Shown here: in pieces, positions 9,648 to 21,198 of the stretch
Numbering within the stretch: position 1 is the first letter of the stretch
Layout: each line of letters begins with the position of its first letter
Assembly (NCBI RefSeq): GCF_902712995.1
Contig: NZ_CACTIB010000008.1
Span: forward strand, 62,001-126,000
From: Candidatus Mycoplasma haematohominis
GTDB taxonomy: Bacteria > Bacillota_I > Bacilli_A > Mycoplasmatales > Mycoplasmoidaceae
Direction: 5' to 3'
DNA length: 64,000 nt
The notes under the pieces: generated by a model
What the model saw: the letters and a program-made list of their open reading frames with translations, nothing else
What the model was told of the DNA's origin: nothing
The model's database searches: none
Made by a program: the position numbers and the translations under genes

Positions 9648-10808
9648 ATGTTGGTTTCTAAAGTTGTTGTCTTAACAGGGGGAGTAGGCTCTCTTTCTGT
9701 GTGATCTATTTATTCTGCTTCTGCTGAGGATGCAAATATTGTTGTCTTTAACTTTGAAGGCAGTTCTTCTATGAAGCCTATTATGGAGTTTTTGATGAGC
9801 AAATATCAGGAAGAGAATAAGAATAAAAGAGAAATAATTTCTTTCAATATTTCTTCTGTTGGAAGTAATGCAGGACTTAAGAAGATACTTAGCGGAGATA
9901 GTTCTTTTGCTTTAGTATCTCATGATATTTCTAAATTACCTCAAGATGAGAAATATAAAAACAAATGGAAATCTAGAAAGTTAAAAACTATTACTCTTGC
10001 TAAAGAAGCAATGGTTTTGATTTATAAACCTCCTAAAGGTTGCGATAAAGAGATAGTAGTTAGTTCTGAGAATATTTCTAAGATTTATTCTGTTTTGTCT
10101 GGATATAGTTACGAAACGCAAAATTTAACTTTTAAGTCTTTAATAAATGAAAATGATGAAAGTGGAAAGTGTGATTCATTTATTTTTCCTTGAGTTAAGA
10201 GTACTGGACCAATTAAATCTGGTACAGCTAAGGCCTTTGTAGATAATCCTCTTTTAAGTGATTTTTGTAAATCAAAAGATAATGGAAATAAGGACAAATG
10301 TGAAGCATGAGTTAAGAATGTTAAGTCAAGTTATGGGAAAGACTTTAGGTTGAATTATGTTCCAGAACCTACTAGATTACATTGAGATAACTTTAAAAGT
10401 AATTTGCAAGTAGGAGCAATAACTTATCTACCTAGTCATTTTGTTTTTTTAAATTGAGATGAAATTTCTAAAGAAGGTCTAAAGATAGCTAAATATAAGC
10501 CTAATGGTACTGATATAGCTTTAACTAGTGAGAATTTTGAAAGCCAAATAAATAATTACACTTGAAATAGAACTTTTAATTTGGTTTATTCTATAGATGA
10601 TTTAAATAAAGGAAAGAATAAAGAATTACTTACTTCTTTACTTACTAATGCATGTTTGCTAAAGGATTTGAAGATAGGGACTTTTAAATATAGCGTTAAA
10701 AAAAGTGTAGAAAAAATTAATGGCTCAAGCTCTTCTACAGAATGTAATTCTGATGCACAAGAAGTAGATTTAGAAAAACAAGATGAAACAGAAGAAAAAG
10801 TTAAATAA
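9648..10808 (+). CDS. PstS-like phosphate/anion-binding protein, exported
   Basis: 386 residues with an N-terminal signal or anchor segment (VVVLTGGVGSLSVWSIYSAS). The rest resembles the solute-binding part of phosphate ABC transporters: NFEGSSSMKPIMEFL near the start, SSVGSNAGLKKILSGDSSFA, then ALVSHDISKLP, and IKSGTAKAFVDN in the second lobe. There is no lipobox Cys. No permease or ATPase genes lie next to it; the only partner is the YitT-like gene just upstream. The C-terminus is Glu/Lys-rich. Phosphate as ligand is inference. Confidence 0.7.
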
Positions 10809-11526
10809 ATATCTGTCTAGTCATTTCGAACAAGATTATTCCTGTGGCTACAGATACATTTAAAGAGTCTATTCCTTCTTGCATTGGTATATAAACCAAG
10901 AAGTCTGAAACACTTTTAAGAATATGTGAAACGCCATCACCTTCTGTTCCCATTATTAAGGCACTTTTAGGTTGATATTCTACTTCTCTGAATTTCTTAG
11001 CTGATTTATCTAATTCTGCTGCGTATATTCAATAGTTATTTTTTTTAAGAGTAAGAATGGCTCTGTGAAGATTAGGAACTGTAACTATGTCTATTTTTAA
11101 TGAATAACCCTGAGAAGCTTTTAGAACAGCATTGTGATTAGTAGGAGCTTGTTTATCTTTAGGTATTATTACTCCTACTACTCCTGCAGCAGCGCAGGTT
11201 CTTAGAATAGCTCCTAGATTAAATGGATCTTGTAGATGATCAAGAATAACCACTACTCCTTTTTTATTTTTTTCTATTAACTGTTCTAAAGTTATTTCTT
11301 TTTGTTTCTTTAGTAGAGCTATAGCATATTTGTATTTGTATTTAGTTTTGTCTGAGTAATGGTGATCAAAGAATGCTTTATTTTTTATTTCGAATGGTGT
11401 ATTGTGTTCTTTGCAGAGTTGGATTAGGTAATCTTGTGTGTTTGATAAATATATGACTTTTATTAAAGGTTTTAAATCTGGATCTTGTATTAGTGTTTGA
11501 ATAGATTTTTTTCCGCTTATTTCCAT
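10801..11526 (-). CDS. rlmB: TrmH/SpoU-family RNA 2'-O-methyltransferase
   Basis: SPOUT-class enzyme, probably the 23S rRNA G2251 methyltransferase RlmB. 241 residues. A short N-terminal RNA-binding domain is followed by the knot motifs HLQDPFNLGAILRTCAAAG (motif 1), ALIMGTEGDGVSH (motif 2) and SLNVSVATGIILFE (motif 3). A TGA at 11029-11031 is Trp. The 3' end overlaps the last 8 bases of the pstS-like gene on the other strand. The next gene upstream on this strand, cysS, is 3 bases away; cysS and rlmB are neighbours in many Firmicutes. Which RNA it modifies is inferred. Confidence 0.88.
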
Positions 11527-11529
11527 CTA

Positions 11530-12825
11530 TTAGATTAACTTTAATTTGATTAGCTTATCTCTTATTTCATCTGCTGATTTTCATTCTTGTTTTTCTATAT
11601 GAGTTTTCCAGGTGGTTAATAGTTCTAAATTTTCAGGAGTGTGTTCGTTTGGTATTTGAAATCCTAGCCATTCAAGATGTGTTTTAAGTTCAGATAGATG
11701 AGTTTTTATTTCCGATATTTGTTTGTTTTTTATTGAAGTTAATAGAGTTTTTTTAAGTTGTTGAAGTCAAGTTAGGACGCTTGGAAGATTTAAGTTGTTT
11801 TCTAGAAAAGATAGAAATTCAGAATTTATTTCAGTAGACGAGTCTAAATCGTACTTATTGTCAGCTATGTAAATGGCAGAAATAGCTTTATTTATTGCAA
11901 CCAAGAAACTATTTAATTCTTCGTTCAAATCATCTAGTATCTCGTAGGATACTAATGAAGGAGTTGAATAACTGTTCTTAAGAAAAAATAGTCTAAGTAA
12001 GTTAGGGGAGTAGGAGTCAACTACGTCTTTTAACAGAAACTTTTTATTTTGCGACTTAGAAATTTTTCCATCTGGTGTGCTTAAATGCCCTATGTGAATT
12101 CATATGTCCGCTAAGGGAGTGTTATAAAGGGCTCGACAGTGAGCATTTTCATTTTCATGATGTGGGAATTTCAAATCTATTCCGCCTCCATGTATATGAA
12201 CTTTTTGGCAACAAAGTTTATCTATGAAAGTAAAACATTCTGTATGTCATCCTGGTCTTCCTTTTCCTCATTTACTATCTCAAGTTTTTCCAAATTGTAT
12301 TTTTTTTCACAGACAAAAGTCTGAGATATTAGTTAATTCATTTAGGTTTTGTTTGGATAGTTCTCCGTAGGTTGGAATTAAATCTAGTTTGAAGACAACA
12401 TCTCCTGCTTCGTTTATTTCTGCATAGCCTTTATTCATTAACTGTTCTATTGTGTTTTGAATGTCTTCTATATGTTCGCTTACTTTAGGAGTGTGGGTTG
12501 GTCAGATTACATTTAATTTTTTTAGTAATTCGAAATATTTTTCTGCGTAAATGTTGGCTATTTCCGATTCTTCTACTCCTAATTGCTGGGCTTTATTTAC
12601 TATCTTGTCGTCTATGTCGGTTATGTTGTGTACATACAAGACATTTAGCTGTTTTTCTTTTAGATATCTAATTAGATAGTCAAAAATTATTACTGGAGCT
12701 ATATTTCCTATGTGAATATCATCGTAGACAGTAGGGCCACACAGATATATCTTTACTAGATTATCTTTATCTAATTCAATTCTCTTTAGTTGCTTGGATA
12801 GAGAATCGTATAACTGGAGATTTAT
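11530..12825 (-). CDS. cysS: cysteinyl-tRNA synthetase
   Basis: Class I synthetase charging tRNA-Cys. 431 residues; hidden in the standard code by many TGA-Trp codons. YLCGPTVYDDIHIGN (residues about 27-41) contains the HIGH motif and a zinc-ligand Cys; LCLWKK-like and PGWHTECF, HIHGGGIDLKFPHHENE and KISKS (KMSKS) follow. No ATG, GTG or TTG lies before the conserved start. The best start is ATA at 12823-12825, which overlaps the rpsO stop by 4 bases and gives INLQLYDSLSKQ. The exact start is therefore uncertain, but the body of the gene is clear. Confidence 0.92.
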
Positions 12826-13049
12826 AAGCCTACTTCTTTTAAGTTTGATTTGTCTACTAGATATTTGTATTGTTCAAAGTTATTGTTTTTTAAATATTTA
12901 AGAAATCTTTTTTTCTTTGCTACTAATTTGAACAAAGAAAGTTTTGTTACGTGGTCTTTCTTGTAATTCTTCAGATGACTAGTTAGTCTCTTTATCCTTT
13001 TGTTTAGATCTATAACTTGTTGCGCGTGTGATCCTACTTTAAATTCCAT
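12822..13049 (-). CDS. rpsO: 30S ribosomal protein S15
   Basis: Primary 16S rRNA-binding protein. 75 residues, shorter than the usual 88; the N-terminal helix is trimmed. Family pattern: QQVIDLNKRIKRLTSHLKNY, then LFKLVAKKKRFLKYLKNN. It opens the minus-strand run rpsO-cysS-rlmB, with its stop overlapping the likely cysS start. Confidence 0.9.
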   Translation of the reverse strand: MEFKVGSHAQQVIDLNKRIKRLTSHLKNYKKDHVTKLSLFKLVAKKKRFLKYLKNNNFEQYKYLVDKSNLKEVGL

Positions 13050-13059
13050 GAATTAAATT

Positions 13060-14184
13060 TTAAGGTTTCCTTTGAATCATTTTATGTTTTGTAATGAAAT
13101 TAACAATGAATCCCGCTTGTTGTGGCCAAAAACCAAGCTTTACACTGTCTATTCTTTGATGCGCCATTTTATTTTGAGAAACTGAATAAAGAGTTGTCTT
13201 GGTTAGTGTTATGTATTTGACTGGTTCGCTTTGCATTCTTTTTAATTCTTTTTCTTCTATGCAGTAGTCTTTATATTTTTCAAAAACTTCTTTTAGTTTT
13301 TCTTCTTGATTACCTCATCAAAGATGAGCGTTTTTGTAGAACCAATCTATTCAGGAAACTGTTCCCCATGGAATTAGTTCTGAAATATCTGTTAGTGTTT
13401 GTTCTTTTGCATCTTTTTTTTCCTTGCATTCGTCAGTTATTGCAGAAAAATAGGTATTTGGGATTATGTCGCTATAGCATTGATGTACAGAACAGTAAAT
13501 TCCGTCTGCTTTGCTATTTATTCTTAAATCTTCAGCTAGATATCTAAGAGCATTCTCTTTTGTTTTTCCCTTTGGAATTATTTGTAATGTAGAGACGTTT
13601 ATTGTGTAGTTAAATTCATTTTCAAAGCATGTGATGAATTCCATCATAGCTTTTTTTCTTTCTATATTTGTTTTGTGTGGGAAGTAAATCTCGATTGTTC
13701 TTACATTGTTTTCGTGTATTAACTCTTGTAATTCTGAAGAGGTTTCCATCATGTATTGTTCATAGTTCATTAGATATGATAGGTTTCCTTTGTACTTCTT
13801 GATTATTCATCTGCTGATCTTAAAAGGGTATTTATTTTTGTCTGTGTTTATGGAAAATAGGAGGTTATTTCAGACGCATTTGTAGCATAGATTGTGGACT
13901 AAACTTGGATTTAGAAATTCTTCTTGTATTGTTTTGCTTGTAGCTATATTTATGATAGATGCTCCAGCATCTGCTATTAGGTATCCTGTTTTTAAATCTA
14001 GGTTTTTAAGAATTTCTATAGCTAAGAATGCAGGGCTATCTGTTAGTAGTATTAAGTTTTGGTTAGCTGCTAATTCAGAAAGTAGTTTTTTGGTATATAA
14101 ACTTTCGTCCAGAGAGTATTGATTTATTTCTGAGAAATCTAGGTCTACTATTACAACTTTTCTATCGTATATGTTGTTTACCAT
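13060..14184 (-). CDS. HAD superfamily (Cof-like) protein with altered motif I
   Basis: 374 residues, longer than the usual 270-290. It resembles the Cof-type HAD phosphatases: VVIVDLDFSEI near residues 10-20, NLILLTDSPAFLAIEIL (motif II region), GYLIADAGASIIN, and TKENALRYLAEDLRI before the third motif. The nucleophile motif DxDGT is not intact (DLDFS), so catalysis is doubtful. The C-terminal 100 residues do not resemble Cof proteins and contain several Trp encoded by TGA. It ends 10 bases before the rpsO start on the same strand. Confidence 0.6.
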
Positions 14185-14234
14185 TATTAGTTCTTGATGA
14201 TAGTTCGATTTGAGAATTGATAGTTAAGAGAGAA

Positions 14235-15575
14235 TTAATTTTGTTTGGTAAATAGGGAGGCTCATCTTAAAAATTCTGAATGATTTAATGGATATTTTTC
14301 TTTTACTAAATTCTCTCTTTCTCCTCTGTTTTTGCTTATTAATTTCATTACGTTTTCTCAATTATTTTGAGATTTGTTTTGGATATCAGAATTTATGGAG
14401 ATTAACTCTTGAATAGTTTCAGCTTCTTTGTCTCCAAGAATTATGTGGCCATAGACTCTTTTTTCTATTGTTTGAGCTAATCTACGTCCTAGAGATTCAT
14501 CACTTGCTTCCACAGAAACTCTTATGTTTAGTTTTTGTAGGAATGAGGCAAAGTTTTGGGATATAGTCAGGTGTTTATTTATATTGACTGGGATTACAGC
14601 TATTTGAATTGGGCTTATTCAGAATGGTAATCAACCTTGATCTCTTTCTAGTAGATAAGCAATAAATCTTTCTAAAGTACCTATTATTCCTAGGTGAATC
14701 ATAATAGGAGTTGCTTTTTCTCCTTGTTCTCCTTTGAAGTATTGCAGATTGAATTTCTGAGGTAATAGAAAATCTAGTTGAATTGTGGAGATAGTGATTA
14801 TTTTTCCTGAATATGTTTTTATTTGAAAATCTATTTTTGGGCCATAGAAAGCTGCATCTCCTATTCCTTCTTCATATTGAATTTTGTTCTTATCTAGGAA
14901 ATCTCTTAAAGTGTGTTCTGCTTTTTCTCATAGCTCATCATCATCGAAGAACTTATCTTTATTTTTGTCTCTTAAGGAGAGAACTATTGAATGGTATTGT
15001 ATTTGGAAGGCTTCTTTTACTTCTAGTATGATGTTTAGAGCTTGTTGCAGAGAAGTTATTAGTTTTTCTGGAGAACAAAACATATGAGTATCTATTAATT
15101 CCATAGCTCTTGTTCTCTCTAAGCCAAATAAACCTCCAGAGCACTCATATCTGTAAAGCCTGGAGTTCTCTCCATAAGCTATTGGAAGGTGTTTCTCATG
15201 TCATCTAGTTCTTTTGTATAGGAGTATGTGATGAGGACAAGTCATTGGTCTAAGCACATAATCATCTGATTCATCTAGTTGAATAGGAGGGAATATATTT
15301 TCTCTGTAATGGTCTCAGTGTCCTGATGTTTCATATAGTTCTTTTCTCCCTAATTCAGGAGTTGAAACCATAGTTATTCCATTTTTTATTTGAATTGAAT
15401 TTACATACTGTTTTATGGTTTCTTTAAGAGTAAAACCATTTTCTAGTCAAAAAGGAATGCCTGATCCTATTAAGGGATCAAAGTCAAATATGTCTAATTT
15501 TTCTCCAAACTTTCTGTGATCCTCGTTGTTTACACAACAACAAGAACAACCTTCCTGATTTTTTTCTTTTGACAT
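14235..15575 (-). CDS. thrS: threonyl-tRNA synthetase lacking TGS and editing domains
   Basis: Class II synthetase charging tRNA-Thr. 446 residues against about 640 in full-length bacterial enzymes. It opens [20 protein letters not shown] and goes straight into the catalytic domain ([15 protein letters not shown]). Motif 2 ([15 protein letters not shown]), zinc-ligand contexts MTCPHH, DTHMF and MIHLG, motif 3 GTLERF and the C-terminal anticodon-binding domain are present. The N-terminal TGS and N2 editing domains are absent, and only 29 bases separate its ATG from the pepF stop, so they are not encoded just upstream. A Cys-rich stretch (residues 10-14) replaces them. Confidence 0.93.
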
Positions 15576-15604
15576 AGGTATATCTAAAAGTTTAGATAAT
15601 ACCT

Positions 15605-17419
15605 TTAAATTTCAGCAGTCAATCTAACATATTCGCTTACTCATTTATGTATTTCGTCTTTTACTCTGGTTCAGATAGCTGACCTTTCTAGATCAATTCC
15701 TAAGATTTTTAGAGTATCTAAGTTTGATTTTGAAGTACCTGATCTTAAGAACTCAAAGTATTTATCCATGTAGCTTGGATCTTTTTGTAATTCCATTGCT
15801 ATGATTAGACCTACTATCTTACCTATTGCATATTTGTAAACGTAGAATTCACCACTGTAAAAATGAGGGACAGTCAATACATTTGCTAAAGCTAAATCTT
15901 TTCATGGACTCAGCGGTTTAGTAATTCTGTTTCCTTGATATTTTTGTTGTTTAGCTTTGTAAATCATTTTTGCAGCTTCAGCGGTGATTATTCTTCCTGA
16001 GTTAACTAATTTATTCATGTCATATTCTCAGTCACTAAGGATTACTTGGTTTATAGTTGCAGAGAAGAAGTTGTTTAATAAGTAGTCATATACTTCTAAT
16101 TGTTTGGATGGATTACCTTTATATCTTTCTATTAAGTGAAAAGATAGGAGTAACTCATTTAAACTTGAAGGAATCTCAGCTATGAAGATTGTTGTATCTG
16201 CGTATTCTCTTTGGTGTGCACAGTATTCAACTGCGTGCATAGCGTGACCTAATTCGTGTACTAATGTATATACGTCATCTAGTCTGTAGTTGTAATTCAT
16301 AAGAATATATTTGTTTTCTACCCCATAACAACCTGAAATACAGTATGCACCAGTGGTTTTTCCTTTTCTGCATTCTCAGTCAATTCATCTTTCTGAGAAA
16401 GCTCTTTTAACGTTTTTTACGTATTCTTCTCCTAAAGGTTTCAGAGCTTCAAGAGCCATATCTTGCGCTTCGCTTATTTCAATTTTTTCTAAATCTGAAT
16501 TTTTAACGATAGGCATCTTTAAGTCCCAAGGCTTAACTCCTTTAAGGGAATAGATATCTCTAAGTTTTCTTTTTCTTATCTTTTTAAATTTCTTATATTC
16601 AGTACAGAATCTAGAAATTTTTTTGTATACATAAGGAATAAATGAAGTTGGCAATTCATCTTCGAATATTTGAGCTTCGTAAAAACCGCCTGGGAAATTA
16701 CAGTTTCTAGCGTCTATGTTTTGTTCTAGTAATTTGAAGTAAAGTAATTGAGCTAGTGTGTCTTCTATGCTTGCAACAGCTCCGTGTCAACTGTAGTAAG
16801 CATTTTTTCTAAATATACGATCTAGAGAAAATTGAGTATTCAAGTATTCCTCATAATTATTGATAGTCACATATTTTCTATTCTTGTCTTTAGCTGGTTT
16901 CATAGGAATGTTTTGATCTTTAAGAATTGTGAAAATGCTTTCGTAAGCAGAACTAAGCGGAGCATAAGAAACCATGTATCTTTTTATTTCTGCAGGAGGC
17001 TGGTGTTTTGCTGTTCTAAATATCTTGTAGTAGTATCTTTGAAGGTGAACTAGTCTAGGATCTAATAGAAACTCTTTAATTAAATCTTGGTTTTCAATTG
17101 CTCTATCTACAAAGTCTGACATTCTTTGATGATATGGAACAGCCTTAATTTTTACTTCCTGAAGGATTTCGAAATTTGTTTGATTTGACAGATCTTCGTT
17201 GCATTTACTGTTTAAGTAGTTAAACAGTTTGTTACCAATTGATGAGCACTGAATACTTAATTGGTGAAAGTGTAAAAGTTTTTCTTTAGAAGTAAATACA
17301 TCTTCTTCATAAAGCTTTATTATGTCTCCTAACTTTGTGAAATAATCATTTATGAGATCATCTATAGTGCCATCCTTTAGAATTTTGTCCAAATCCCATT
17401 TATACTCAAAACGTTCCAT
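15605..17419 (-). CDS. pepF: oligoendopeptidase F
   Basis: Cytosolic M3-family zinc metallopeptidase that trims imported peptides. 604 residues, standard length. The zinc motif HELGH lies at residues 388-392 in YTLVHELGHAMHAVEYC, with the conserved downstream pattern FIAEIPSSLNELLLS supplying the third ligand. The N-terminal domain starts ERFEYKWDLDKIL. TGA codons join four segments. It precedes thrS by 29 bases on the same strand. A host-dependent parasite would use it for amino acid supply. Confidence 0.95.
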
Positions 17420-17481
17420 GGTTTTTGTTTTTAAATTAAATTGATAGTGTTTATATATAAAAAAATCTAGCTAGATATTTT

Positions 17482-18729
17482 ATGGACTTTTTTATCAGAA
17501 GAAAACCCTTTATTTTTGTGCAAGAACTAAGTAAAGTTGAAAACACTAAAGAATTACTCGTCTCAAAATTAACTTTTTTATCAAAGCAAATCAAATTAAC
17601 TTTTGAATCTATTCATAAAAGTGAGCTAGTAATCCCACAATTTGCCACAACTTCTGTTTTCTCGTTGGATTTGCAGGTAAAGATACTTAATAGTTTGATT
17701 CATTTAGTTAATGCAGGACACCTTGAATGAGCTTTTTTGACAACTTTCAAAGTAAAGGATACCAGACCTTATATTTTGGGCGAGATAAAAAGCAATTCAT
17801 TTATTTTGGATACAGGCAGAATACAAAAGGAAAGCGATTTGTTCTTTTTTAGATTGCTTAAGCTGAATATTCTTGATGTTAAATCTTGAATGCATTTGAA
17901 TAGATTAAGTATTTTTGACGAGTGTATTGGTATTGGAAAAATCAATGATTCTTCTTATTATTCTTATAAGAATGAATTGTTGGTTGAACCCTTAGAGGAT
18001 TTGAAGATATTTCAAACTTCTTTGGATGAAATGGAGAAAGATTTCAAGGTTAATTTTTTTGGTAGACCTCTCTTATTAAAAAAACCAGAACCTGTTCTTT
18101 GGAAACTTTTACACATAACTGATGAGTTGAATAATCGTGATCTTGTAATTTCTACTGTTAAATTTAACAGATTTCAATATGACAACTTGAGATCAAACAA
18201 ATCTTTGTTGAAGCTTCCCAAAAAGCAATGTGAGATATTTATCGAATCAATATCTAAATTAAATTCTTTCTCTAAGCTGTATCAGGCTATGGAAGAGTAT
18301 AAGTTGTTTGATGAATCTGGGAAGAACATTGCTCCTTTATTCAAATGCTATCTTGAATTCTTTTTGTCGCAAAATGGTCTACTTCTTCGTTCGGATAACG
18401 TCGATTACTCCAAATATTCAATATATGAGAAATTTATGAATGCCTTGAAATGATTGGAAGTAGTTTTATTTATATGCGAGAATGATATCAACTTTGTTCC
18501 TAAAGGCCAGGAAAGTAATGTATTTAAGGATAGATTTGTTGAAGCTTGCAAGATAGAGCTATCTGTTCTATTAGATCAACCTTCTATTAGGTATATTATG
18601 ACCTACAGTCTTTCTTTTGTTACTATGCTGTTGAATGTTATTAATCAAATTAAGAGTACAGAAGCTTATAAGAAATACTATGTAGTGACTATGAACAAAT
18701 ACTTCGAAAATATTTGTTTTGTTGGTTAA
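17482..18729 (+). CDS. protein of unknown function
   Basis: 415 residues, not recognised. It is soluble-looking, rich in Leu, Lys, Phe and Asn, without a signal peptide, clear membrane segment or known motif. Starts MDFFIRRKPFIFVQEL at ATG 17482, divergent from pepF with 62 bases between. Two TGA codons (near 17728 and 17887) and one near 18451 are Trp. The helical pattern might suit a replication or DNA-maintenance protein given tmk and recA next door, but nothing in the sequence proves that. Its stop overlaps the tmk stop by 4 bases. Confidence 0.75.
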
Positions 18730-19412
18730 TTATTTTTAGTTGCTTTTTCGATTATTTTTTGTTTAATTATTTCAACTAGAGGAGATACTCCCTTATTTCC
18801 GCATAGATATATTAGTTCACCAGCTAAAGGATCTTTTTCTTCTTCTAGTTCTTTATTTAACATCATGATTTTGTCTATTTCATCGTAAGTATAAGTGTCC
18901 ATGTAATTTCTTTCAGATCTACTTAATTTATCTTTGTATCTTGATAGAAATATTTCTTTACTTATGTTTACCATGAAAGTTAGATCAGGAACTATAGGAC
19001 AAACTAACTTATGTGTATCTTGAATTCATTTAATTAATTTCTCATTGCCTAAACCTTGATATATTCTGGTAGATAGATAGAATCTGTCGCAAATTATTAG
19101 ACGTCTAGGTTTATTAAGAGTTGGGATAATTAGCTTTTCTACATGTTCGGATCTGTTGGCAAAAAATAAAAGAGCTCTTGTTTCGTTATTTATTTCTTTT
19201 GATTGAAGAACTAAATTTCTGATAGATGTACAAAACTCTAATTTAGGCGTCCCTGGTTCTTTGGTATAGATGATTTCATGAAATAATTCTTTCATCTTTT
19301 CATCTTTTCTAAAGCTCTCTTCTAGCATCTTTACGAGTGTCGTTTTTCCGGCAAAGTCAATGCCTTCAATAACTACGAATAAAGATCTAGGTGTTTTTTC
19401 TGAATGATTCAA
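18726..19412 (-). CDS. tmk: thymidylate kinase
   Basis: Phosphorylates dTMP to dTDP. 228 residues, slightly long for the family. P-loop VVIEGIDFAGKTTL is at about residues 13-26; the DR-type motif is LIICDRFYLSTRIYQG; the late part has PDLTFMVNISKEIFLSR. The start is TTG at 19410-19412, because TAA lies two codons upstream and no ATG is available. A TGA at 19026 is Trp and joins the two halves. Divergent from recA with 76 bases between. Confidence 0.93.
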
Positions 19413-19488
19413 AACTTAAAAAATTTTAAAAATCTTTTTATTCCTTTTTCTTAACTTTGAAGGATTAATAGAAGTGAAGAGGTAACTT

Positions 19489-20460
19489 ATGAAAAAAGAG
19501 GATAACAAAACCAAAAATTTACTGAAAGAGATAGGGGTAAATTTCTTCAAAGAAGTTACCTCCATGAAAGAAACAAAAGTTAATATTTTGCCAACTCATT
19601 CTTATTCTTTGAACCGCGCTTTAGGGCTTGGAGGCTTTCCTGAAGGGAAGATTATAGAGATTTTTGGATCTGATTCATCTGGCAAATCTACTTTAGCTTT
19701 ACAAACGTTAGCTCATACTCAAAAACAAAAGAAAACAAGTGTTTATTTGGATCTAGAGAATACTTTAAATCCTGAATGAGCCGTCAAATTAGGAGTTGAT
19801 ATAGATAATTTGCTTATTGCTAGACCGGAAAACGGAGAAAAAGCTTTTGATTTGATTAACAAGTTGTTGGAAACTAAGGAAGTAGATTTGATAATTGTGG
19901 ATTCTGTTACTGCTTTAGTTCCTGTTTATGAATTTGAAAGCAGGATTGAAGATCAAAGCATGGGCTTGCATGCTAGATTAATGAGTAAAGGTTTGAGAAT
20001 TATGCAGAGTCTTATGATTGGGAATAAAACTACTGTTATTTTTATTAATCAGTTAAGAGAGAAAATAGGAGCTAATGCTTATATGCCAGCAACTGTTACT
20101 ACAGGAGGTAGAGCTCTTAGATATGCTTCGTGTGTTAGGTTAGAAGTAAAGAGAACAGACAGTATTAAGGATGCTAATGGAAGAGTGCTTGGTTTTGAGA
20201 CTAAATGTATAGTTGTGAAAAATAAATATGGAGTTCCTTTAACTACCGCAAAAACGTTTCTTTATTTTGATACAGGCTTTGATGTTTATGCAGAAGTTAT
20301 TAATGAATTAATAGAAAGCAAAAAAATACTGAAGAAGGGTTCTTGGTTAGAGTTAGATGGCAAGAATTTAGCTCAAGGAATGACTCAGTTAAGAAACAAA
20401 ATGATGAAGGATCCAGCCTTGGCTGAAACTTTGAAAAAACTAGCTTTTCCTGAAGACTAG
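19489..20460 (+). CDS. recA: recombinase RecA
   Basis: Strand-exchange ATPase for homologous recombination and repair. 323 residues. Walker A GSDSSGKST at 60-68, LDLENTLNPEW in place of the usual FIDAEHALDP, Walker B LIIVDSVTALVP, DNA-binding loop regions MGLHARLMSKGLR and INQLREKIGANAY with TTGGRALRY. The C-terminal acidic tail is absent. A purine-rich GAAGAGGTAA sits 5 bases before the ATG and serves as ribosome binding site. The stop overlaps the sodA stop on the other strand by 3 bases. Confidence 0.95.
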
Positions 20461-21089
20461 TTTTTACGTGAAAGGTATCTCTTTTCTACTTCTTTTCAGT
20501 CGACAATTTTTCATATTTCTTTTAGATAATTAACTTTCATGTTTTTGTATTGCAAGTAATATGCGTGTTCTCATACATCTATACCAAATATGGGATAATG
20601 CCCATCCATGTAAGGAGAATCTTGATTTGAAGTAGACATGATTTTTAAGTTTTTTGTTCCTTTTTCGAAAACCAATCAAACTCAACCGGAGCCAAATAAT
20701 TTACCTCCTGCTGCCATAAATTGCTCAATGAATTTATCTCATCCACCAAAAGCTTTTGAAACATCTTCTTTAAATACACCATCATGTATTTGAGTTTCTT
20801 TTTTGTCAAGAATGTCTCAAAGAATTTCATGATTTACTACTCCTCCACCGTTATTTCTAACTATTGCTTGTATATCTTCAGGTATTTCTTTAATTCTTTC
20901 TAAAATCTGTGAAACTTCAAATTTGAAAAAATCAGGATATTTTGAAATTGCTGTATTTAAGTTGTTTATGTATCCAAAATAGTGCTGTTTGTAATGAAGA
21001 GTCATAATCTCCTCAGAAATTGCTGGAGAGTAATCACTAAAACTAAATTTGAGCGGCTTGGGACTGAACATACGTATTAACCTAGCCAT
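20457..21089 (-). CDS. sodA: superoxide dismutase (Mn/Fe type)
   Basis: Dismutates superoxide to oxygen and peroxide. 210 residues. Metal-ligand contexts are visible: LHYKQHYFGYI (first His, about residue 32), VVNHEILWD (second His, about 87), and FGIDVWEHAYYLQYKN (Asp and third His). The Fe or Mn preference cannot be read off. SOD is uncommon in mollicutes and fits a parasite living on oxygen-rich red cells. Starts at ATG 21087-21089, divergent from metS. Confidence 0.95.
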
Positions 21090-21132
21090 ATTCTAACAAT
21101 AATTAATTTTTTTATTTACGGCATGAAATACA

Positions 21133-21160
21133 TTGACATTTTTATTTATGGGTATTAAAT
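21133..21160 (+). promoter_or_regulatory. candidate metS promoter
   Basis: A perfect -35 hexamer TTGACA (21133-21138) is followed after 16 bases by TTAAAT (21155-21160) as the likely -10, within the 109-base gap between divergent sodA and metS. Transcription would start about 30 bases before the metS ATG. Confidence 0.45.
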
Positions 21161-21198
21161 TTATATATAGAAGTACAGGCCTAAAAAAAGGTTAGATA

